The notes beneath the pieces were generated by a model. It did not search any database, was not told where the DNA came from, and was given only the letters and a program-made list of their open reading frames with translations. Positions 10,978-20,758 of a DNA stretch of 64,000 nt are shown in pieces. Made by a program: the position numbers and the translations under genes. The number at the start of each line of letters is the position of its first letter. Position 1 is the first letter of the stretch. This stretch comes from Cryptomeria japonica (lineage: Eukaryota > Streptophyta > Pinopsida > Cupressales > Cupressaceae), in NCBI RefSeq assembly GCF_030272615.1, contig NW_026729182.1:62001-126000 (forward strand). Direction: 5' to 3'.

Positions 10978-11553
10978 TGTGTTGACTTGAATTTCATCAT
11001 TAGAATACTACCTGCAACAAGTTAGTTTCACAAATTATAAAGAAAATGCTACAGGAAATCCAAACTCAACCAATGAAACTACATGAAATACATATGAAAT
11101 AAAAATGCTATTATTACCTTCATGATTTATGTCTCATTGTGTCCTAACTCCAGTGTTCCTTGTTGCAGATGGTGTGCTCTCAGACAAGCAGTGATAGCTT
11201 CCAAGATGACATATGAAGAATGGACTGATAACTAGTAGTTAACTAATGCTATGATATGCAAAGCTAAATGACTATGCTAAATGATTATGCTAAATGATTG
11301 GAGGAAATAATTAAATATTAGATATTTAATTAATTGATTAGAATGATAATTAAATATTAGATATTTAATTAATTAGAAGAATAAGATAGATGAATTAATT
11401 AATAAAATATTTCTATTAAATTAATTAATAAAAAGACACGAAATGAATTAAATAAATTAATCTTTTCAAATTAACTATTTATTAGAAAAATAAACATTAA
11501 ATAAATATAAATTATTTATTTAATCGCTCATAGCCAATTTTTATGTGTATACA
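10978..11553 (-). repeat. Element A 5' LTR (internally deleted)
   Basis: Plus strand TGTGTTGAC...TGTGTATACA, 576 bp. Both ends align with the 1176-bp LTR at 62673-63848, but about 600 bp of the middle is missing. The break is at TAAATGATT, a 9-mer that flanks the missing segment in the longer copy. Confidence 0.85.
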
Positions 11554-12180
11554 GATACATAAAAAGGTGTATGGTGAAGTAGGAACAGATCCAACTTTAA
11601 AACAAATAATGTTATTATCAATATTTTTATGTTTCTAAACCCCCATTCAATATAAACACAATTAAAAACAAAATGATACTACATCATGATATCTCTAAAC
11701 AAAATATTTTTAATTTGGTAAATACTATAATGTATAAATTTGACATAAAACTTAATATTAAAAAATATATTGTTAATTTTATTTTTTAATAGAATGGTCA
11801 AACACCCCAACAAACTCAAGCAACCATAACCACTCTTACCTACATCTGAATCCTAAAGAAGCCCCAGCGCATCATGCTAAACAAGAGTCAAAATTATTCA
11901 TTACAATTCTTAAATATAGAATTTGAAAAAAAGTAAATTATAATTTATTTATAATAAATAAAAGATAATGATATTTTGGTGCATTCTAAAAATTAAATAA
12001 AAAAAGTCAAAAACATATTACACCTCTATGACAGGTGGACTTTAGACATCCCAAAAAAATGTTGAAAATCGTGCAAAGTGCGTGGGAAGATGAAACAACG
12101 ATAAACGCCTAAATGAAAGTTGATTCCCACACAATAGCGGTAAATGCGTAAATGAAACTAAGTTGGCAATATACGATTGT
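11440..12180. repeat. Segmental repeat, copy 1 (LTR end plus F-box upstream region)
   Basis: Closely matches 44357-45112 base for base with small differences, starting inside the LTR end and stopping at ...ATATACGATTGT. In copy 2 the F-box promoter follows at this point; here the gene is absent. A third, weaker copy of the right half lies at 49828-50070. Confidence 0.85.
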
Positions 12181-12536
12181 CCAGTGTAAATCCAAACACT
12201 AGCCATTAACCTAACCTCAACAATGATGTAAACCCTAACTACAAACCTAACCTTAACCCTAATTGCAAGACAGAAAGAACCCTATTCCTTATTGAATTAG
12301 GCCTACTATTTTAAACCAAATCAAATCCTAACCCTAATAGTAAACCAAAATGAACCCTAATCCTTATTGAATTAGGCTTACTATTTTGATTCCAATCCTA
12401 ACTATAATTATAAATCTAGAATTGAACCAAATGGAATCCTAAATCTAACACTGTAGCAATCCAAAATATACAACTATACAACAATATATAATTTAAAATT
12501 AATTTATGTCATGTCTTTCAATTCATGCTGGAATTG
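12181..12536. other. AACCCTAA-rich stretch
   Basis: Degenerate AACCCTAA/ATCCTAACC words (12215-12440) resemble plant telomere repeats but are irregular. A related stretch lies at 47260-47330 after the F-box gene. Best read as part of the segmental repeat, not a telomere. Confidence 0.5.
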
Positions 12537-12539
12537 TTA

Positions 12540-12707
12540 CTAGCTTATATATATTTAATTATATATATAAAATAAACCGAGATATGTTCTTCTCGAGGCC
12601 CCTATTATCATTTAATGTTGATAAATTAATAAAAAATAGGCGCCTCTAGAAGGATATCTCTGGGCTTATTATATATATATATATATTATTAAATATATAT
12701 AAGCTAG
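12540..12707. mobile_element. Harbinger/Tourist-like MITE
   Basis: 168 bp with near-perfect inverted ends of about 70 bp (CTAGCTTATATATATTTAAT at the left, complement at the right) and a GAGATAT...ATATCTC inner arm. Flanked by TTA on both sides (12537-12539, 12708-12710), the target duplication expected for PIF/Harbinger MITEs. No coding capacity. The corresponding spot in the related copy (near 49210) lacks it. Confidence 0.75.
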
Positions 12708-12882
12708 TTATTTTTCCTCTTGAATCTTGTGCATCTTTCTCTCACCCCTTCCAAATCTTTTTGTAAAGCATCAGTCGACAAATTTTCCTCTATTTTGATG
12801 GATCCAAAACGTTGATCCAAAAATTTGAACACAACTTAATCAAAAGAGCATCATCATTAAATCATTCATTGTGGAAATCTCT

Positions 12883-14628
12883 TGTAGTCACATAAATCTG
12901 TCCACTTAATTAAATGAATACTTAGTATTTATTTGATTATTTAACCATCAATTAATAATTAATTAAATTAATATTTAATTAATTCATCTTAACCCTCTTC
13001 TCCTATTAATTAAATAAATTATTCAATTTATTTGATTTAATTCACTTAACCAAATTCAGACCATTAATTAAATAAATAAATCATATTTATTTAATTAAAT
13101 CTTCTCTCACATTTAAATAAATTAATATTTATTTAAATCCCCCAAAATCCCACCTCTCACATTTAAATAAATAAATCATTTATTTAAATCACCTTTATCC
13201 TCCACCCACTTGTATTTTCCTACAAAAGCAAGTTGCACAACTATTTTAAATAAATTATTTATTTAAAATCCTATTTATCCTCACCCACTTGAAACCTTTA
13301 ATGGTTTCCCTTAAAGTAGTCAAACTTGATGGCTTTAAAGTCTTCAAACTTGATGGCTTCCTTCTATAGTCTTCTTAAGACTTTAATGGTTTTCCTTAAA
13401 GTCTTCAAGCCTTTAATGGTTTCCCTCAAAGTCTTCAAGCATTTTAAATGCTTTATCTTCATTTTTCTCATTTAAATAAATTAATATTTATTTGAATATT
13501 TATCCAAATGCAAATTACACCATTTAATTGAAATAAATGATTTTATTTTAATTGAAAATACCAAAATTTCTCCCACTTGCATTTTCCTACAAAATCCACT
13601 TGTATGCCTAAACCCCTTCTAAATTCTTCTAAACCCTTCCTAATTAGCCTAATCCATCCCCTAAATATTGTCACATTCCTAAGCAAATTGGAGTCACTTC
13701 TCAAAGACTCCAAAGTCTTTGAAAAGCAATTAATGCTTTGTGTGTTCAACAAATTAACCCTCAAAGTCTTGGATAACCTTTGAAAGCTTCCAACCTTCAA
13801 CCACTAAATGGCTCAAAGTCTTGGATAACCTTTGAAAGCTTTCAACCTTCAACCACTTAATCCCCAAAGTCTCCAATAACCATTAATGGTTAATTCAACC
13901 CTCCCACATGGTTAAAACATTTGTTTTGACTCAACCTCTACCCAACCCAAAGGTCTCATCAGGCCATTAATGTTTTGACCATGATTATCTCTTAATCATT
14001 TGCACAAAGGTTTATCCTTGCATTAACTCTTAATCCAGTGGGTAATCTTAATTTGGACTTGACCCTTACCTTCTAGATAACCATGAGGTCTTCTCAGGCC
14101 TTTAATGCCTCCAACCTCTTCTCTCAACCCAATCCTATGTTGACACTTGTCACCATTTTATTGGTGCCAATTGTGCACATGGATCCCCAACTTTCAAACT
14201 GGGCCCTTGATTAAACCATTCAATCTTAACCCTTCATTTCCCCATTTCTTCTATAAATAGAACCCTTCTCCTCAAGCAAAAGGGAAGCATTTAGAGTATT
14301 GTTGTTATACTGGCATTAGCATAGAGCTTTTTCATAGCATCACTATCTACTCTTGCATAGTATTTGCTTATCATATTCAACCATCTTGAATCTCCATATG
14401 GCATCCATGGCTAGTGCTAAAAGCTGAGAGATACACTCATTTGGGACTTGGAGAGGAGAGGAACAAGGGAGGAGCAACTATGAGCATCTTGATTAGCTAT
14501 TTCATTCTATGTTTATATGCTTTCTATTTCATGCTTAATATCTCTCTTGATATGCCTGTTTAGGATAATCTTTTGTTGCTAACACTAATGTTTGTTTCTT
14601 GTGCTCTTGTGTGTGTTGCCATCAAACA
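12883..14628 (+). mobile_element. LTR-like block R3a
   Basis: Insertion relative to the related copy near 49350. It starts TGTAGTCACATAAATC and is filled with TTTAATTAAT/ATTTATTTAA palindromic AT blocks. It carries a TATA box TATAAATAG at 14252-14260 and matches the split copy R3b (27672-28280, 39679-40180) through the TATA region. The right end (...CATCAAACA, 14628) is a guess, as I found no clear target duplication. No ORFs of note. Imperfect repeats of CCTTTAATGGTTTCCCT and CAAAGTCTT lie at 13290-13460 and 13740-13880. Confidence 0.55.
14252..14260 (+). promoter_or_regulatory. TATA box of R3a
   Basis: TATAAATAG, conserved at 40104-40112 in the other copy. Confidence 0.6.
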
Positions 14629-14689
14629 GATTTTCTAATCCTTTTTGCAGAGCATCATCTCTTATCATTAATTTTAAAGTAATGTTAAA

Positions 14690-15235
14690 AATTTCTCAAC
14701 TTTTATTACAACTTAAAAATAAAATCAATATTATAAATTGTAATGATATTATCATTTTAGCTGCCAACAAAGGTTTAAATTGTTAGTGATATATGAAGCT
14801 TTAGTCTACTCATATCTATAGGAATTGGGCATGGGAGAGTAAAAAATACACATCATACAAATGTTTTTTATTTTCTTCAAATATTTTAATGAAAGGTTAA
14901 AAAAAATAAAAATTCAAAAATAAAACCAATATAATGAATTTTAATTATATTAACTTTTTATCTACCAACAAAAGTTTAAATTGTCAATAATATATGAAGC
15001 TTTAGTCTAACTTCATCTACACTCATCTTTAGGAAGAAACTTATTAAAAAATTATATAGAATTAAGAAATGAAAAAAGATATAATTGTATTTTCATAATG
15101 GGATAAAATGACAAGTTTGAAATATTCATAATAAAAAAATATTAAATATTATAAATATAATTGTAGATATGAGACATAAAGATTTTAGTCAATATATTCT
15201 ATAATTGTAGATATGAGACATAAAGATTTTAGTAA
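14690..15235. repeat. Segmental repeat, copy 1 distal part
   Basis: Matches 49358-49740 (shared words ATATATGAAGCTTTAGTCTA and GATATGAGACATAAAGATTT). Contains its own internal tandem repeat of about 230 bp (14690-14820 versus 14900-15030). Confidence 0.75.
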
Positions 15236-16205
15236 ATATAATCACCCATGGACATTATACACTAGGGATTATTTAGGTTTTTGTTCTGATTGCATTTTGG
15301 AAAACTATGTTGATTGCAAGAACCAAGAGCTTGGACATGTCAGTGAATGGAAACTGGTGCCACTAGATGTTTCTGACACATACGAGAAAAATGAGGATGA
15401 AATCTTTGAAGACATTGTACACTAGGGATTATTCATGTTTTTGTTTTGATTGCATTTTAGAAAACTATGTTTATTGCAAGAACCAAGAGCTTGGATATGT
15501 CAGTGAATGAAAATTGGTGCCACTAGCTGTTTCTGACACATACGAGAAAAATGAGGATGAAACCTTTGAAGACATTCCTTTGATTTTCTGCTGATTATGA
15601 CCATATTTTAGGATTGATTAATAAAGGTATACACATTTAAATTATATTTATATATTTCCTTTAAAAATGTTGCATATGTAAATAAATTATAAGTTTTTAA
15701 TCGAGTACATTTTAAATTTATAACTTGTTTCAAATTGCAGGAGATGGAAATATAGAAGGTGTTAGTTATTATTTATTATATTGAATAGAAGAGAGAAATA
15801 AGTTAACAAAATTTGAAATAAGCGATGGAATGTCCTTTCCCACAGGTTTTAACTGATTTGAACATTTAAATTTATTTATTTATTTTAAACATGCACATGT
15901 GCACATGTTTTAATTTTTATATACACATCTTACACAAATTTTTAATTTCGCATTTCTTATACATGTACATGCAGGCTCAGTTGTAGTGAAAGGGACATAT
16001 TTCAAACAAATTAAAATTGTTAAACATGGGATTCATTTCATTGAATACCAAATTGACAACAAGCTATATCAGTATAGCTACTTGGTTATTGATGTTGGCC
16101 TAATTCTTCATACAGTTCCACATCATGGGCGGTCTTAAAAGTGGAGACTAGATAGTGAAGATCATGAGAAAATATTAAGTTTTATTGAAGAGTGATTTGC
16201 ACCAC
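15205..16205 (+). pseudogene. Unidentified exon-intron gene relic
   Basis: A first exon-like stretch gives HPWTLYTRDYLGFCSDCILE, then VSEWKLVPLDVSDTYEKNED. It is followed by a 160-bp tandem copy of itself (15261 on, repeated from 15421). A second exon (about 15738-15845) starts after TTGCAG and encodes DGNIEGVSYYLLY, a TGA, then NKLTKFEISDGMSFPT; its end ACAG/GTTTTA is a good donor. A third (about 15975-16200) starts after ATGCAG with SVVVKGTYFKQIKIVKHGI and continues HFIEYQIDNKLYQYSYLV. Exon 2 joins exon 3 in phase. I do not recognise the family. The C-x2-C...C pattern in exon 1 could be a zinc site. Stops and the duplication make it a relic. Confidence 0.5.
15261..15580 (+). repeat. 160-bp tandem duplication inside gene relic
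   Basis: ACTAGGGATTATT at 15261 and again at 15421, followed by about 155 bp of matching sequence with scattered substitutions. 160 is not a multiple of three, so it shifts the frame. Confidence 0.8.
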
Positions 16206-16484
16206 TTGATGTGGTATGAAATATAAATAGTTCACCTAAGTAAATGTGTTTGAACCCATAAATTAATTTTAATATATCTTGTGATGTTAAAAATAATAAC
16301 TTACGTGTGTGTACACATGTACAAAGTAAAAATTTGTGACATGTGGATGAGTTGAAAATGTCTTAAGCCTAGATGTATACACAATTAGGATCATGTATAT
16401 CTTTAAATTAGGACATGTATGAAATTTGATTTAAATTATTTCTAGTACATTTTTGTATTTAAGTTTGAATTAGTTCATGTATTC

Positions 16485-16489
16485 ATTTT
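16485..16489. repeat. Target site duplication of D2 (left copy, ATTTT)
   Basis: ATTTT before the D2 start and ATTTT at 20754-20758 after its end: a perfect 5-bp duplication. Confidence 0.85.
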
Positions 16490-16946
16490 TGTGAGATTTT
16501 GCCAAGATAAAGAGGAAATGGAAAGCACAAATAAGAGAACAAAATAGATGATAGGAATAAACTGTATTCTATCAAGATGAAAATACTGATCAACTAGATC
16601 ATCAATCATTATATACAATAAATATGAGCATGCATATATAGGCAAGGCTATATGGATATGTGAGCACACAAACATGACATGTGTCTCAATAAGAAACAAG
16701 GGTAGGTAGGAAATAGGTGTGGGTAGGTAGGAGAAACAATATAATATTCCACATGAGTTGGATCACCCACTGAATATGGAATTAACAAGATAAGTCCATA
16801 AAAGGTGGAAATTCTCCTACACACACTATCCCAATGTGGCACAAACACCCAAGTGTCTCATACCCAAACTACTATGTAATGCATTTCCTAAGTAAACTTA
16901 AGTAAGGTGTAATAATATCCATGATGAATAATTATTTACACCAACA
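16490..16946 (-). repeat. D2 3' LTR
   Basis: TGTGAGATTTTGCC...ACACCAACA, 457 bp, paired with 20292-20753 and homologous to the D1 LTRs. Confidence 0.92.
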
Positions 16947-17520
16947 CTCGCCCTTAAGTGCAACTTAGGGGAATGCACTTAAGTCTACAATGCAACTAAG
17001 AAATGCAAGATGGGTCCTGGCTACAAGGCCATGTTAGGTACCCATGTACAAATGCAAATTCATGCAAACCAATGCAATGAAATCTCTCACAAAGCAGAGA
17101 AAGAGAGAAAAATACCTCCCCCCCCCAAAAAAAAAGAGATGAAAGCTATACAAGAGAACTTTCATAGAATTATGTGAGGAACAAAACCCCATGTGAGGAA
17201 AAAGTCCCCCCTATATGAGAGAAGAAGAGAAGCTAGGAAGCCCCCCCCCCCCAATGTAGAATCTGCACCAATGATAGAAGCTCGATGATGAATGAAGAAA
17301 CTGCTCCATGAATGTCAAACAACATTCCTCCCCTTAGGAAGAAACAAAACCAAATATGTATCCATGAAGTCTCCCCAATCATGAAGGGAAGATGTATGAA
17401 AAAAAATCATGATGAATGAAGTCTCTGAAAACTGCTCAAGTGTTCCCATGTCGATGCTGAAAGATACCCCCTCCAAAGGTGGTAAACTGCTCCACAATGC
17501 AGAAAAAGGCATTCCAAGAT
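16947..17520 (-). other. D2 internal 3' region
   Basis: Purine-tract remnant at the left edge, then DNA shared with D1 2238-2764. Contains runs of C (17119-17125, 17242-17252). No credible ORF. Confidence 0.5.
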
Positions 17521-18246
17521 CTAGTGGAGATGAATTTGCAGAACAATAGCCAAAGACTCACATGTCTCCTCAAAGGATAAAGAGACCTCCTCCAACTGTT
17601 GTACATAGGAATCCACAATCAAATCAACCTTGAAAGAATGATCATGTAGAGAATGAACAAGAGGGTCAGAGTGTTCCCTCGCAACAATTGAAGAAGGATC
17701 ATCTTCATCAAAGAGAAGATGAATATCATCAATGGTGTCTCCCAAATCTGCAATGTAGGATTCCACAAAAAAACCTGCAATGTCTGTCAAGTAATCATCC
17801 CAAGAAACTGAAGCTGGAAGATGATAAATGTCCTGCAGCACTGAATCACATGAAGGCAAAACTGTCGCACCATCCACATCATCAGGTGCAATAGGTGATG
17901 TGATATCAATAGGAGGGGATGAAACATAAGGCTCAAGAATGGGGTCACATGTGAGAATTCCTAAGTTCAAGTACCCATAATTCTCCTCATAATCCGAATC
18001 ATGATAAGAAGTGTGATCATCATGTGTAGAATCATCATATGTAAAATCATCGTCATCAACAAAAAAATGAAAAGGAGTATAACCGAGATGCATGGTCAAC
18101 CACCCCAGTCGTAATGATAGCTCTAGACTCCAAGTCTCTAACGAAAACCGACTCAGGTGTGAACTCCACAATTCTCTACATTTGAGCCTTGCACCATGCC
18201 GCAAATTTTGATGGGCAATCATACATACATGGACATGATTGGGAAA
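17521..18246 (-). CDS. D2 acidic ORF, unknown function
   Basis: Uninterrupted frame of about 240 codons in the 3' part of D2. The beginning is ordinary or basic, then a strongly acidic block (FFVDDDDFTYDDSTHDDHTS), a Pro/Ile stretch (SSPPIDITSPIAPDDVDG) and a C-terminal part with DDIHLLFDEDDPSSIVAREH and LEEVSLSFEETCESL that is kept in D1. No ATG at the upstream limit; the frame enters from the LTR fragment at 18249, so the true start is unclear and an upstream exon or fusion is possible. No known domain recognised. It occupies the place where integrase and RT would stand in a full copia element. Confidence 0.5.
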   Translation of the reverse strand, partial: FPNHVHVCMIAHQNLRHGARLKCRELWSSHLSRFSLETWSLELSLRLGWLTMHLGYTPFHFFVDDDDFTYDDSTHDDHTSYHDSDYEENYGYLNLGILTCDPILEPYVSSPPIDITSPIAPDDVDGATVLPSCDSVLQDIYHLPASVSWDDYLTDIAGFFVESYIADLGDTIDDIHLLFDEDDPSSIVAREHSDPLVHSLHDHSFKVDLIVDSYVQQLEEVSLSFEETCESLAIVLQIHLH

Positions 18247-18248
18247 CC

Positions 18249-18366
18249 TGTGAAATTTTGCCAATATCTAGAGGCAATGGAAAGCACAAATAAGAGAGAC
18301 AAAATAGATGATAGTAATAAACTGTATTCTATCAAGATGCAAAATATGATGAACTAGATCATTACA
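18249..18366 (-). repeat. Truncated LTR fragment inside D2
   Basis: About 118 bp matching the first bases of the D2 LTR on the plus strand (TGTGAAATTTTGCCAATATC against TGTGAGATTTTGCC; then GGAAAGCACAAATAAGAGA in both). It lies between the protease start and the acidic ORF and has no PBS next to it, so it is not part of a complete LTR pair. Confidence 0.75.
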
Positions 18367-19485
18367 AGATGTTGACTGATTATCCGTACAAACAATGTAG
18401 AAAACATAGACTGCAAAGATGCCATATGATGAGAAGCCCCTAAATCTAGAAGCCATCTCCATGAATCATGACTTGTAGTAGCACAAAGAGCTTTTCCTTT
18501 TCTTGTCCCAAAAGAGTGAGTCTTCCTACTTGTAGAAGCCATGAATGCTTTCCCTTTTCCTTTTGAATGTGAGGAAATATAAGTTGATGAATCATCCTTC
18601 TTGTAGATATTAGGCAAATCAATGTTATGTTTTTTGAAGATATGTGTGAGCTCATCAATCTTCTTAGAATGGCAACGACGCTCCTCATGACCAAACTCTT
18701 TAAAATAGGCACAAGTAGGTCTCTCCCTCTTTGTTGAATTGTCCCTCTTGGAAGATGATGAATCTCCTTATTATGGAGAAGATGGTGCTTTGTCCTTAGG
18801 ATTTGATTGCCATTTCTTCTTGTTGGAGTTGTCCTTTCCTTGATTTCCTTTGTTCTCTTGATTTGCCACACTTAGAAGTCTTAATAATGCCCATGCTTAT
18901 CAACTTAGTTTGTTCTATCATCAACATTTTGGTGAAAGCATCAAATGTAGGCATTGTATAGCTTGAACCCATTGTCATCCTATGGGTTTGGAAACTAGAA
19001 ACAAATTTTGCGTATTCTTGTGGAAGCTTGCCGATCAAGTTGAAGATCAATTGAGTATCCTTCTTATCAATGTCACAATCCTTGAGTTGTACCCTCAACT
19101 CTTTTTCCTTAGTGACATAATCTTGTATAGTATCAAATTTCTTAGGATCTAACATGGTGAGATCACTACCAATTTGATATACCCTAATCTCATCAACTTG
19201 ACCATACAAGTCTTGAAACTTTTGCCAAGCATCCTTGATTAGAGTACATTTCTCAATATAAAAAATGAGATCTTTTGATACATACTTTCTTAAGGTACCA
19301 ATTTCCATGATATTTTTAGAGAGCCAATCCAAGTGACCAACAGGATCAATCTTAGGATCAACGGGAGAAACAATAGTTCCATCAATGTAATGAGTTAGTC
19401 CTTTTTCCATAAGTTTACTCCATGCATCAATTTTCCAAGTACCATTATTATGAGGAGTTAAGAGAGGAAACTTAGAAGAACCCAT
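18354..19485 (-). pseudogene. D2 copia-type gag, zinc knuckle and protease start
   Basis: Gag from ATG at 19485 (MGSSKFPLLTPHNNGTWK) with YVSKDLIFYIEKCTLIKDAW, LYGQVDEIRVYQIGSDLTML and FNLIGKLPQEYAKFVSSFQT, open to about 18796. A frameshift near 18730-18790 leads to a knuckle-like CAYFKEFGHEERRC (the second Cys of C-x2-C is Phe) and then HDSWRWLLDLGASHHMA, the copia protease active site (LDSGASHHM usually; Ser is Leu here). The protease is cut off at about 18367 by the LTR fragment. Capsid-forming capacity may have been the useful part of this element. Confidence 0.85.
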
Positions 19486-20277
19486 AGTAGAAAAAAGGGA
19501 AAAACACAAGATAGAGAGAGGCACAATCACACAAGACACCCCACCAAATTACTCAATCAAGAAACCCCCCCAAAATCATGATTTGGCACTTTATACTTAG
19601 TGCATGTACAATGGGCCACTTACAAAACAAAGAAAGGTGGACTTCTGATGTCAACTTTACAACTTATCAAAATGAGATATAAGAGACTTCAACAAATACT
19701 GCTAGTGATCTAAACTGAGATCCAAGCAAAATACAATTAACAAATAGGCCAAAAAATGACCAAATATTGAAAGTACAATTTCTACTCAAAGTCACTGCAA
19801 AAAATGGCAGATAATGAAAGAAGACAAAAAATTATGCACTTTCAAAAAAATGGCACCTGTAAAAGAGTCCATATGAGCCCAAACGATGCCTCCAAAGTTG
19901 TAAAAATCGGGATTTCACGATCAGAAAATTTTTGCACCACTATACCGATCACGAAATCCTACCCCAAAACAAAAAAAAATTGCTAGAAAAAAGGAGTCCG
20001 GATGAGTGAGATATCACTATTTGAAAATTGCCTGCAAAATTACAATTTCTGGAAAATTTCCGTCGCAGCTTCAAACTTCAACCTCTAGATTTGGCCTTCG
20101 ATGTCCGATTTGGATGAAACAAAAGACAAAATTGACTTTATTGGACCTCCTCAATCCAATGATAACCTCATATTTGACCCATCAAGCTTCAATAATAACC
20201 TGCAATATAAAGCTCCAAAATACACAACCCCAAATTGCATCAAATTTATTTCAATTGGCAAACCAATGACACTGTAA
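19486..20277 (-). other. D2 leader
   Basis: About 0.8 kb between PBS and gag. Short plus-strand frames at 19804-19986 and 20006-20269 have no family resemblance and I do not call them genes. Confidence 0.5.
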
Positions 20278-20291
20278 TGGCTCTAATACCA
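20278..20291 (-). promoter_or_regulatory. D2 primer binding site
   Basis: The plus strand reads TGGCTCTAATACCA, whose complement TGGTATTAGAGCCA is the iMet-type copia PBS with one change. It abuts the 5' LTR. Confidence 0.85.
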
Positions 20292-20753
20292 TGTGACATT
20301 TTGCCAAGATCAAGAGGCAATGAAAATCATAAATAAGAGAGAACAAAATAGATGATAGGAATAAACTATATTCTATCAAAGATGAAAATATTGATAAACT
20401 GGATCATCAATCGTTACATACAATGAATATGTCTACATATATAGGCAAGGCTATATGGATATGTGAGCACACAAACATGACATGTGGCTCAATAAGAAAC
20501 AAGGGTAGGTAGGAAATAGGTGTGGGTAGTTAGGAGAAACAATATGATATTCCACATGAGGTGGATCACCCACTGAATGTGGAATGTAACATCAAGATAA
20601 GTCCACAAAAGGTGGAAATTCTCCTACACACACTATCCCAATGTGTTAAAAACACCCAAGTGTCTCATACCCAAACTACTATGAAATGCATTTCCTAAGT
20701 AAAATTAAGTAAGGTGTAATAATATCCATGATGAATAATTATTTACACCAATA
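20292..20753 (-). repeat. D2 5' LTR
   Basis: 462 bp, TGTGACATTTTGCC...ACACCAATA; the terminal CA has become TA. Confidence 0.9.
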
Positions 20754-20758
20754 ATTTT

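Larger units (their letters stand above)
1..11553 (-). mobile_element. Ty3/gypsy LTR retrotransposon A, partial (3' end beyond window start)
   Basis: A minus-strand element read from high to low coordinates: 5' LTR (10978-11553), primer binding site, a long leader with short tandem repeats, gag, protease with G-patch, linker, then reverse transcriptase running off position 1. The RT contains the phrases KACPKDDFPLPN and YVDDIVAKSHT, typical of plant gypsy elements of the Tat/Ogre type (family assignment from memory). The body is split by the younger element D1 at 1786-5253. Frameshifts and stops make it non-functional. The LTR matches the one at 62673-63848, so two members of one family lie in the window. 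Confidence 0.85.
16490..20753 (-). mobile_element. Copia-type non-autonomous LTR retrotransposon D2
   Basis: 4264 bp with LTRs of 457 and 462 bp, perfect ATTTT target duplication and a PBS at 20278-20291, minus orientation. Internal genes in order: gag, zinc knuckle and the first part of a protease, a stray LTR fragment, then an acidic ORF. Integrase, RT and RNase H are absent. It is the fuller relative of D1 and shows what D1 has lost. Confidence 0.9.

Noticed and set aside
12215-12440. Telomere-like AACCCTAA words
   Set aside because: Irregular spacing and many variants, and similar words after the F-box gene (47260-47330). Part of a diverged segmental repeat, not a telomere or interstitial telomeric array.
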